Below are positions 40,456 through 46,886 of a stretch of 46,886 bases of DNA, one piece after another. The notes under the pieces were generated by a model. The model worked only from the letters and a program-made list of their open reading frames with translations, had not been told where the DNA came from and ran no database searches. The position numbers were made by a program, and so were the translations under genes. The stretch covers positions 6,077,487 to 6,124,372 of the forward strand of contig NZ_LZNS01000001.1 in assembly GCF_001984575.1 (NCBI RefSeq), in the 5' to 3' direction. Numbering within the stretch: position 1 is the first letter of the stretch; each line of letters starts with the position of its first letter. This DNA is from Streptomyces sp. MP131-18. GTDB lineage: Bacteria; Actinomycetota; Actinomycetes; Streptomycetales; Streptomycetaceae.

Positions 40456-41296
40456 GGCCCTGGATCGCGACCGCCGTGCCGGAGACGTGCACCCGCGGGT
40501 CGTCCGGCTCCAGGGTCACCGTCAGCAGGGACGGGCGGCCCATGTCGTGCCCCTGGTGCAGCGTGAGCACCGCCGGGGGCGCGGCCAGGCCCAGAGCGCG
40601 CAGGTAGCCGCCGAGGGCCGCGGCCGCCGCCCCCGTGGCCGGGTCCTCCACCACGCCGCCCACGGGGAACGGGTTCCGCACGTGGTGGACGGCCGCGGAC
40701 TCGCGCCACACCAGCGCGACGGTCGTCAGGTCGAGGCGCAGCATCAGCGCCGCCAGGCGGTCGAAGTCGTAGTCGAGAGCCGCCAGCCGCTCCCGCGTCG
40801 CCGCCGCCACCACCAGGTGCCGCGCCCCGGCGTAGGCGATGCGCGGCGGCAGCGCCGTGTCCAGGTCGCCGGCCCGCCAGCCGAGCGCGGCCAGCGCCCC
40901 GGTCAGGTCGGCCGCGGCCACCGGCTCCTGCCGTGTCGGCACGCTGGAGAGCGTGGCGCGCGGCGCGCCGCCGTTCGCGGTCACCGCCACCGGCACCTCA
41001 CCGGTCCGGGTCAGGAACGTGCGGCCGCCGGTCCCGGCCCGTTCGGCCAGCGCCACGGCCGCCGCCACCGTCGCGTGCCCGCAGAACGGCACTTCCGCCC
41101 GCGGGCTGAAGTACCGCGCCGTGAAGGAGCCGCCGCCCCGCGGCACGAGGAAGGCGGTCTCCGAGTACCCCACCTCCGCCGCGATCCGCAGCATCGCCGC
41201 CTCGTCGAGCCCCGAGGCGTCGAGGACCACGCCCGCCGGGTTGCCGCCCGCCGGGTCGGTCGTGAACGCCGCATACCTGAGCACCTCGTGAATCAT
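40445..41296 (-). CDS. PhzF-family isomerase-like protein
   Basis: 283 residues, ATG at 41296. AAFTTDPAGGNPAGVVLD, VGYSETAFLVP (with the family's catalytic Glu in SETAF), RYFSPRAEVPFCGHATVAAA and EDPATGAAAAALGGYL are the conserved PhzF motifs. Members isomerise small acids; no phenazine genes are present here, so this is a general PhzF-like enzyme. The substrate is unknown. Confidence 0.9.
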   Translation of the reverse strand: MIHEVLRYAAFTTDPAGGNPAGVVLDASGLDEAAMLRIAAEVGYSETAFLVPRGGGSFTARYFSPRAEVPFCGHATVAAAVALAERAGTGGRTFLTRTGEVPVAVTANGGAPRATLSSVPTRQEPVAAADLTGALAALGWRAGDLDTALPPRIAYAGARHLVVAAATRERLAALDYDFDRLAALMLRLDLTTVALVWRESAAVHHVRNPFPVGGVVEDPATGAAAAALGGYLRALGLAAPPAVLTLHQGHDMGRPSLLTVTLEPDDPRVHVSGTAVAIQGPTA

Positions 41297-41720
41297 GCCG
41301 GGCCAACCCGGCCGCCGGTCACGGGTATTCCGTTATTCCGTCACTCGAACGAGGGAACGTGGGTTCGCCGGCCCGGCGTGTGCTTGGTCACGTCGCGCGC
41401 CTCCGGGTGCGCCGGTGCCCGCCGCGGGCCCGCCCGCCCCGGGGGCGCGCGCCGGCGCCGCCCCGCGTCCCGCGCCCCGCGGCGCCCGCCGCGGACGCGG
41501 CCGGCCCGCGGGCGCGTGACCAGCGACTCCACACGGAACGGCGGCGCAGGGCCGGGCGCCCACGGGCCCGGTTCGCGTGCCTGCACGGCCGTCACGACCG
41601 GCCCGCGTCGGGTCCGTTCCCGGCCGTCCGCGGGGCGCCGGTGGGCGCGAAACGGAGTGGGGGCGGCCCGGTCATTCATGGGATGATCGGATCGTTCCCC
41701 GCTCAAGCACGGAGAGGTTC
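41297..41720. other. Intergenic region, extremely GC-rich, no supported gene
   Basis: 424 bases between the divergent PhzF-like and Bcr/CflA genes. Stop-free frames encode Arg/Pro/Gly-rich shadow sequence. A less GC-rich patch near 41320-41360 could hold the leftward promoter. Confidence 0.4.
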
Positions 41721-43040
41721 ATGAACCAGCCCGGCCCGACAGCCACGGCCGCCCCCGACTCCACCGCCCCCTCCCCCAGCCGCATATCGCCCCCGAGCCC
41801 GGCCCGCGCCGACATCAGTCGCACGCAGCGGGCCGGACTGCTGCTCACCCTCATCCTCGGCGGCCTCTCCGCCGTGCCGCCGCTGTCCCTGGACATGTAC
41901 CTCCCGGCCCTCCCGGAGATCGGCGACGCCCTGGGCACCGGCGCCGCCACGGTACAGCTGACCCTGACGGCCTGCCTCCTGGGCCTCGGCCTCGGCCAGC
42001 TCGTCGTCGGGCCGATGAGCGACCAGCTCGGCCGCCGCGTGCCGCTGATGGTCGGCATGCTCGCCTACGTGGTGGCCTCCGTGGCCTGCGCGCTGGCCCC
42101 CAACGTGGAGACGCTGACCCTCTTCAGGCTCCTCCAGGGCCTGGCCGGTGCGGCGGGCATCGTCATCGCCCGCGCCGTCGTCCGCGACCTGTTCCGCGGC
42201 GTCGCCATGGCCCGGTTCTTCTCCTCCCTCATGCTCGTCTCCGGCGTGGCGCCCATCCTGGCGCCCGTCTTCGGCGGCCAGTTGATGCGCGTCACCGACT
42301 GGCGCGGCATCTTCGTGGTGCTCGCCGCCGCCGGCCTGGTGCTCGTCCTCGTCGTCTACCGCTGGCTGCCCGAGACCCTGCCGAGGGAACGCCGCAACTC
42401 CGGCGGCGTCCCCGCCGCCCTGCGGGCCATGGGCGGGCTGTTCACCGACCGCGTCTTCACCGGCCACCTGCTCGTCGGCAGCCTCGTCTTCGCCTCGCTG
42501 TTCGCCTACGTCGCCGCCTCCCCGTTCGTCATCCAGGAGATCTACGGCGCCTCGCCGCAGACGTTCAGCATGCTCTTCATGCTCAACTCGATCTCCCTGG
42601 TCGCCATGGGCCAGGTCAACGGCAAGATCCTCATCGGCCGCGTGCCCACCCTGCGCATCATGGCCGCGGGCCTGACCGTCATCACCCTGGCCGCCACCGC
42701 GCTGCTGCTGATGACCACCGGCGTGTTCGGCGAGCCCGGGCTCCTGCCCGTATCCGTCGGCCTCTTCGTGCTGATGGGGGCCATGCCCCTGGTCATGCCC
42801 AACGCGAACGCGGAGGGCCTGGACCGGGCCGGGCACGCCGCGGGCTCCGCCTCCGCGCTGCTGGGCGCGTCCGCGTTCTTCGTCGGCGCCATCGCCTCCC
42901 CGCTCGTCGGCATCGCGGGCGAGGAGACCGCGGTCCCGATGGCTGTGGTGCAACTCACGTTCGCCGTGCTCGCCGTGGGCTGCTTCGTCACCCTCTGCCG
43001 CCCGCGCCGCCGCAGGACCAGTCCTATCCTGGCCCGGTGA
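41721..43040 (+). CDS. Bcr/CflA-family drug efflux MFS transporter
   Basis: 439 residues; ATG at 41721 with GGAGAGG upstream. After a Pro/Ser-rich cytoplasmic start, 12 membrane helices contain LSLDMYLPALPEI (Bcr/CflA hallmark DMYLPA), VVGPMSDQLGRRVPL (motif A) and RAVVRDLFRG (motif near helix 5). Family members export bicyclomycin, chloramphenicol or sulfonamides. Its stop overlaps the next start as GTGA. Confidence 0.9.
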   Translation: MNQPGPTATAAPDSTAPSPSRISPPSPARADISRTQRAGLLLTLILGGLSAVPPLSLDMYLPALPEIGDALGTGAATVQLTLTACLLGLGLGQLVVGPMSDQLGRRVPLMVGMLAYVVASVACALAPNVETLTLFRLLQGLAGAAGIVIARAVVRDLFRGVAMARFFSSLMLVSGVAPILAPVFGGQLMRVTDWRGIFVVLAAAGLVLVLVVYRWLPETLPRERRNSGGVPAALRAMGGLFTDRVFTGHLLVGSLVFASLFAYVAASPFVIQEIYGASPQTFSMLFMLNSISLVAMGQVNGKILIGRVPTLRIMAAGLTVITLAATALLLMTTGVFGEPGLLPVSVGLFVLMGAMPLVMPNANAEGLDRAGHAAGSASALLGASAFFVGAIASPLVGIAGEETAVPMAVVQLTFAVLAVGCFVTLCRPRRRRTSPILAR

Positions 43041-44101
43041 CCAGCACCTCCGAGCGCCTGCGTACCGCGCTGGACCAGCTGCTTGACGGCCTGCCGCCCC
43101 GCCAGGCGGCCGGCGCGGTCGAGCAGCTCATGTCCGGCTACCGGGACGAAGGGCGCGGCGCGGCCCCGCCCGTCCTCGCCGACCGGGCCGCCGCCGTCGC
43201 GTACGCGGCCTACCGCATGCCCGCGACCTTCGAGGCCGTCGCCGCGGCCCTGGGCCGCTTCGCCGACCTCACCCCCGGCTGGGCCCCGGCCGGCCACCTC
43301 GACCTCGGCGGCGGCACCGGCGCCGCCGCCTGGGCCGCGGCCGACGTGTGGCCGGCCGCCGGCCGTCCCACCGTGGTCCTCGACCGCGCGGGGCCCGCGC
43401 TCGACCTCGGCCGCGAGCTGGCCGGCGGCCGCCTCGACGGCGTCGAGTGGCGCCAGGCGCGCCTCGGCGCCCAGGGCACCGCGCTGCCCGCGGCCGACCT
43501 GGTCACCGCCTCGTACGTGCTCGGCGAGCTGCCGGCGGCCGACCGGGACGCGCTGACCGACTCCGCCGCCGCGGCCGGTACCGCCGTCGTGCTCGTCGAG
43601 CCGGGCACGCCCGGCGGCTACCGCCGCATCAGGGCCGCCAGGGACCGGCTGATCGCCGCCGGGCTGCACGTCCTCGCGCCCTGCCCGCACAGCGGCACCT
43701 GCCCCGTCACCGGCGACGACTGGTGCCACTTCGCGGCCCGCGTCAGCCGCTCGGCACTCCACCGACGGGTGAAAGGCGGTGTACTGCCGTACGAGGACGA
43801 GAAGTTCGCCTACGTCGCCGCCGCGCGGGACTCCGTCGCCGGCCGCCCCGCGCCCGGCCGCATCGTACGCAGGCCCCTGCTGCGGAAGGGGCAGGTGCTG
43901 CTCGATCTGTGCACGGCCGACGGCGAGCTGCGCCGCGAAACCGTCTCCAAGCGCCACCGCGAGGACTACCGCGCGGCCCGTTCCGGCGACTGGGGCGCGC
44001 CCTGGCCGCCCCTTTCCCCCCTTTCTCCCGATTACCCATCCGAGACCGACACAGGGCAGGATGTGCCCGATACGCGCGACACGCGCGTTACAGCGGAATA
44101 A
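43037..44101 (+). CDS. Rsm22-family small-ribosomal-subunit methyltransferase-like protein
   Basis: 354 residues from a GTG that overlaps the transporter stop. The SAM-binding motif is HLDLGGGTGAAAW; VTASYVLGEL and VVLVEPGTPGGYRRI follow. A cysteine cluster CPHSGTCPVTGDDWCHF, typical of Rsm22 proteins, probably binds an iron-sulfur cluster. The C-terminal tail is rich in Asp/Thr and variable. Rsm22 is linked to mitochondrial ribosome assembly; the bacterial role is not established. Confidence 0.85.
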   Translation: MTSTSERLRTALDQLLDGLPPRQAAGAVEQLMSGYRDEGRGAAPPVLADRAAAVAYAAYRMPATFEAVAAALGRFADLTPGWAPAGHLDLGGGTGAAAWAAADVWPAAGRPTVVLDRAGPALDLGRELAGGRLDGVEWRQARLGAQGTALPAADLVTASYVLGELPAADRDALTDSAAAAGTAVVLVEPGTPGGYRRIRAARDRLIAAGLHVLAPCPHSGTCPVTGDDWCHFAARVSRSALHRRVKGGVLPYEDEKFAYVAAARDSVAGRPAPGRIVRRPLLRKGQVLLDLCTADGELRRETVSKRHREDYRAARSGDWGAPWPPLSPLSPDYPSETDTGQDVPDTRDTRVTAE

Positions 44102-44160
44102 AAGGACGGCCGGATACGCTCCACGGCGCGTCGGCAAAGAAGTGAGGCGGCAGGAGGCTC

Positions 44161-44922
44161 ATGGAACGCGAGAGCAGATTCCCCCGCTGGCTGCGCCGCG
44201 GAGCACGTGGCGCCGCCGCAGGCGCCGCCGCCGCGAAGGCCCGCGAGAACCTGCTGCTCGCCGTCGCCGACGCGGGCCTGCCGCTCGCGCCGGCCGCGCA
44301 CCCGCAGGGCTACGGCTGTTCCTGCGAGCGCATCGGCTGTCCCACCCCGGGCCGCCACCCGGTGTCGCTCGCCTGGCAGACCCAGGCCACCACCGACCGC
44401 GACCAGATCCTGCGGTGGCTGCGCGCCGACCCCGAGTGCAACTTCATCACCGCCACCGGCCGCACCCACGACGTGCTCGACCTGCCCGCCGCCGCGGGCT
44501 ACACGGCCCTGGAACGCCTGGCCGGGGAGAACGTGGACATCGGGCCCGTCGCGGTCGCCGACCCCGACCGGGTCCTGTTCTTCACCGCCACCCGCGGCAC
44601 CCCGGACGACGAGGACGAGTGGTGGCCCTGCGCCCTCGACTGCCACCCCGAGAGCGTCGACGAGCACCCGGGACTGCGCTGGCACTGCCGCGGCAGCTAC
44701 GTCCTGGTGCCGCCCTCCCGCGTCCCCGCGGCCGTCGAGGGCGGCGTGCGCTGGCTGCGCGGCCCTGAACATCCGCTGCCCGAGCCGCTGATGCTGCTCG
44801 AAGCCCTCACCGACGCCTGCGGCGGCCTGGCCGCCGAGCGGCAGCAGCCGCACGGCAGCGAGGCGCCGCACAGCTCGTTCCGCCCCTGGCGCGCCCAGGC
44901 CGGGCCGGTCCAGGGCGCCTGA
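44161..44922 (+). CDS. Bifunctional DNA primase/polymerase-like N-terminal domain protein
   Basis: 253 residues, ATG at 44161 with AGGAGG nearby. The segment ENLLLAVADAGLPLAPAAHP...CSCERIGCPTPGRHPVSLAWQTQATTDRDQILRWLRADPECNFITATGRTHDVLDLP has the Cys/His knuckle and layout of the Prim-Pol family common as single-domain chromosomal genes in Streptomyces. There is no helicase or other replication domain, and no phage or plasmid gene nearby, so a housekeeping or regulatory role is likely. Confidence 0.8.
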   Translation: MERESRFPRWLRRGARGAAAGAAAAKARENLLLAVADAGLPLAPAAHPQGYGCSCERIGCPTPGRHPVSLAWQTQATTDRDQILRWLRADPECNFITATGRTHDVLDLPAAAGYTALERLAGENVDIGPVAVADPDRVLFFTATRGTPDDEDEWWPCALDCHPESVDEHPGLRWHCRGSYVLVPPSRVPAAVEGGVRWLRGPEHPLPEPLMLLEALTDACGGLAAERQQPHGSEAPHSSFRPWRAQAGPVQGA

Positions 44923-45015
44923 CTCCCCCCGACCACGGCCCACGGGCCGGACACCGGCGGTAACACCGGAACGCCCGCAGCGGCCAGTGCGACGTGTCAC
45001 CGTTCGTTCGTTACA

Positions 45016-45039
45016 TCCGTCATCGGGACTGATGACGGA
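45016..45039. promoter_or_regulatory. Inverted repeat upstream of the aminopeptidase gene
   Basis: TCCGTCATC-N6-GATGACGGA with perfect 9-base arms, about 170 bases before the ATG at 45212. It could be an operator or an RNA hairpin. The rest of 44923-45211 shows no gene. Confidence 0.5.
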
Positions 45040-45211
45040 GCGCACTCGTCGCGGTCCCGGCGCACGCGGATCATGGATTCCACCTACCCCTCCACCACGC
45101 CGCGGCAGCGACGACTCGGGCAGGGCCGGCAGCTGAGCGGATGCCGTCCTCACGCACGCGCCGTCCTGCCCCACGGCCGGCCGGCTCACGTCGGCGTCCG
45201 TTAGGAGAACC

Positions 45212-46786
45212 ATGTCTACCCGTGCCCGCCTCCATCGAACGGCAGCGTTCGGCGCAACGCTGCTGCTGGTGGGAATGCTCGGCGCCTGCACGTCATCGAG
45301 CGCTGAGGAGTCCCCGGAGGAGTCTCCGGACGAGTCGTCGCAGGAGTCGTCGGAGGAACTGCGGCGTTTCTACGAGCAGGACCTGGCCTTCGAGCCCTGC
45401 GAGCCCTACGCGACCACCGAGGCCGACGCGCAGATCCTCGCGAACGAGCGGTTCGAGTGCGCCCGCATGGAGGCGCCGATGGACTATGACGACCCCGGCG
45501 GCGAGACCGTGTCGATCGCGCTGCTGCGGTTGCCGGCGAAGGGGGAGCCGATCGGATCACTGCTGACCAACCCGGGCGGCCCCGGATATTCGGGCCTGAG
45601 CTTCCCCGCGATCATCTCCGCGCTGGCTCCCGAGAACCCGGTCGTGGAGCGGTTCGACCTGATCGGCGTCGACCCGCGCGGCGTCGGCGCCTCCACCCCC
45701 GCGCTGGACTGCTACACCGACGCCGAGCGCGAGAACGACGCGCTGTCGGCGAAGCTCAACGTGACCGAGGAACAGACCCGGCAGTGGATGCGGCAGTGCG
45801 CCGAGCGCACCGGCAGTGAGGAGTTCCTCTCCCACGTGGGCACGCGGGACGCCGCGCGTGACATGGACGTGCTGCGGGCGGTGCTGGGCGACGAGGAGCT
45901 GAGCTACCTCGGCACGAGCTACGGCTCGCGGCTGGGAGCGGTCTACGCCGAGATGTTCCCGGACAACGTCCGGGCGCTCGTGCTCGACGGGGCGATGAAC
46001 CCGTACGCCGCCACCGCCGAACGGCGCGAATCGCAGTACGCCGGCCTCCAGCGCTCGTTCGAGCTGATGGGCGCCTCCTGCACGGAACAGCCCGACTGTC
46101 CGCTGGGCTCCGATCCCGACGCGGTGACCGAACGGTTCCAGGAGATCGTCCAGCCCCTGCTCGACGAGCCGGTCCCGGCCGGCGACGGCCGGGTCCTCAG
46201 CTTCTTCGACGCGATCGACGGGGTCGTCTCGGGACTGTACTCGGAAGCGAGTTGGCCCACGATCATCGAGGGAATCCGCGAGGTCAGGGACGGACGCGGC
46301 GAGACCCTGATGGGGCTGCACGACGGCTACTACCAGCGGAGCGCCGACGGCAGCTACAGCAACGCCCTCGAAGCCACCGAGGCCATCAACTGCCTGGACG
46401 AGGAACGGCACACCCCGGAACAGGAGACGGCGCTCCAGCGCACGGTCATCGCCGCCGGCCCCTTCACTGACCCCGGCCGGCCGCTGGGCGAGACGAGGAA
46501 CATGTGCGAGTCCTGGCCGGTGGAGCCGACCCTGGGCTACCCGTACGCCACGGACATCGAGGGGCTGTCCGACACGTTGACCGTCGCCGTCACCGGCGAC
46601 CCCGTGGCCCCGTACGAGGAAGGCGCCCGCCTGGCCGAGGCGCTGGACGGCAGCCTGCTCACCGTCGAGGGCGAGCAGCACGGCGCCGCCCTGGTCGCCG
46701 GCAACGCGTGCGTCGACGACATCGTCGCCGACTACCTCGTCAACCTCGACTCTCCGCCCTCCGACGCCAGGTGCACCCTCGAATGA
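45212..46786 (+). CDS. Lipoprotein tripeptidyl-aminopeptidase-like serine protease (SlpD/TAP family)
   Basis: 524 residues; ATG at 45212 with AGGAG upstream. A type II signal peptide ends in LGAC with Cys26 as lipidation site, so the enzyme is anchored outside the membrane; an acidic Ser/Glu stretch follows. The alpha/beta-hydrolase has an oxyanion region NPGGPGYSG, Ser236 in GTSYGS, Asp463 in TGDPVAPYE and His490 in EGEQHGAAL, with the C-terminal TAP-C domain ending in a Cys pair. Such enzymes remove tripeptides from proteins outside the cell. Complete within the window. Confidence 0.93.
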   Translation: MSTRARLHRTAAFGATLLLVGMLGACTSSSAEESPEESPDESSQESSEELRRFYEQDLAFEPCEPYATTEADAQILANERFECARMEAPMDYDDPGGETVSIALLRLPAKGEPIGSLLTNPGGPGYSGLSFPAIISALAPENPVVERFDLIGVDPRGVGASTPALDCYTDAERENDALSAKLNVTEEQTRQWMRQCAERTGSEEFLSHVGTRDAARDMDVLRAVLGDEELSYLGTSYGSRLGAVYAEMFPDNVRALVLDGAMNPYAATAERRESQYAGLQRSFELMGASCTEQPDCPLGSDPDAVTERFQEIVQPLLDEPVPAGDGRVLSFFDAIDGVVSGLYSEASWPTIIEGIREVRDGRGETLMGLHDGYYQRSADGSYSNALEATEAINCLDEERHTPEQETALQRTVIAAGPFTDPGRPLGETRNMCESWPVEPTLGYPYATDIEGLSDTLTVAVTGDPVAPYEEGARLAEALDGSLLTVEGEQHGAALVAGNACVDDIVADYLVNLDSPPSDARCTLE

Positions 46787-46886
46787 CCCGGCCCCGCCGA
46801 GGCGCCTGAGGACCGAGTGCCCCGTGCCGTGCTTCGCCGGGGCCACCGGGGACGCACTCATCCCCGGCAGGAGCGCCGAACGGCCG

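Noticed and set aside
40445..41296. Phenazine biosynthesis locus suggested by the PhzF-like gene
   Set aside because: No other phz gene is present; PhzF-like proteins are widespread and act outside phenazine pathways.
44161..44922. Integrated plasmid or phage suggested by the primase/polymerase-like gene
   Set aside because: No integrase, attachment repeats, replication or tra genes surround it, and codon use matches the neighbours.
46811..46860. Terminator after the last gene
   Set aside because: GAGTGC and GCACTC arms exist, but the inner stem is bulged and the window ends, so it cannot be supported well.

Overview
The window is high-GC actinobacterial DNA, almost certainly from a Streptomyces or a close relative. 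Support comes from the strong G/C bias at third codon positions, frequent GTG starts, many ATGA/GTGA gene overlaps, ScbR/ArpA-type TetR regulators, a SARP regulator, CebR-like operators and three genes carrying the rare TTA codon. I see no rRNA, tRNA, CRISPR array, insertion sequence or phage gene.

Layout. (1) 1-8.3 kb, secreted enzymes: a gene fragment, a ricin-domain rhamnogalacturonan lyase (PL11) and a single-domain AA10 lytic polysaccharide monooxygenase, the last two each preceded by a near-identical GGGAGCGCTCCC palindrome of the CebR type; also an MFS transporter, a mycothiol-dependent isomerase-like protein and a secreted lipase-like hydrolase. (2) 8.6-13.4 kb: a 1015-residue SARP/NB-ARC/TPR activator (AfsR-like) convergent with a membrane Ser/Thr kinase. 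(3) 13.5-19.5 kb: a compact RiPP locus on the minus strand, in the order MFS exporter, S9 prolyl-oligopeptidase-like protease, 40-residue precursor peptide, cobalamin-type radical SAM enzyme, DUF5825-like protein. This is the strongest candidate for an undescribed natural-product system. (4) 19.9-24.1 kb: a resistance-like unit (TetR divergent from DHA2-type MFS, aminoglycoside-phosphotransferase-like protein, MarR-GNAT fusion). (5) 24.3-26.0 kb: an arginyl-tRNA synthetase. (6) 26.5-32.6 kb: a PucR-type regulator divergent from an FAD monooxygenase, then two gamma-butyrolactone-receptor-like TetR genes flanking a short-chain dehydrogenase. (7) 32.6-35.9 kb: an envelope-stress island of Asp23-family proteins, a small membrane protein, a YihY/BrkB protein, an ECF sigma factor and a zinc-anti-sigma-like/Asp23 fusion. 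(8) 36.0-40.5 kb: a tightly coupled exopolysaccharide operon (nucleotide-sugar dehydrogenase, hyaluronan-synthase-like GT2, small membrane peptide, PgaB-like deacetylase) followed by DUF1876. (9) 40.4-46.9 kb: PhzF-like protein, Bcr/CflA transporter, Rsm22-like methyltransferase, primase/polymerase-like protein and a lipoprotein tripeptidyl-aminopeptidase.

How the parts may work together. In the RiPP locus the gene order, the ATGA coupling and the precursor ribosome-binding site embedded in the end of the protease gene indicate one transcript; a GC hairpin and a G-quadruplex motif between precursor and radical SAM genes could keep precursor expression higher than enzyme expression. The SARP, one TetR and the dehydrogenase carry TTA codons, which places them under the developmental tRNA bldA. 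All functional assignments come from reading the translated sequence and known family motifs; no database search was run.
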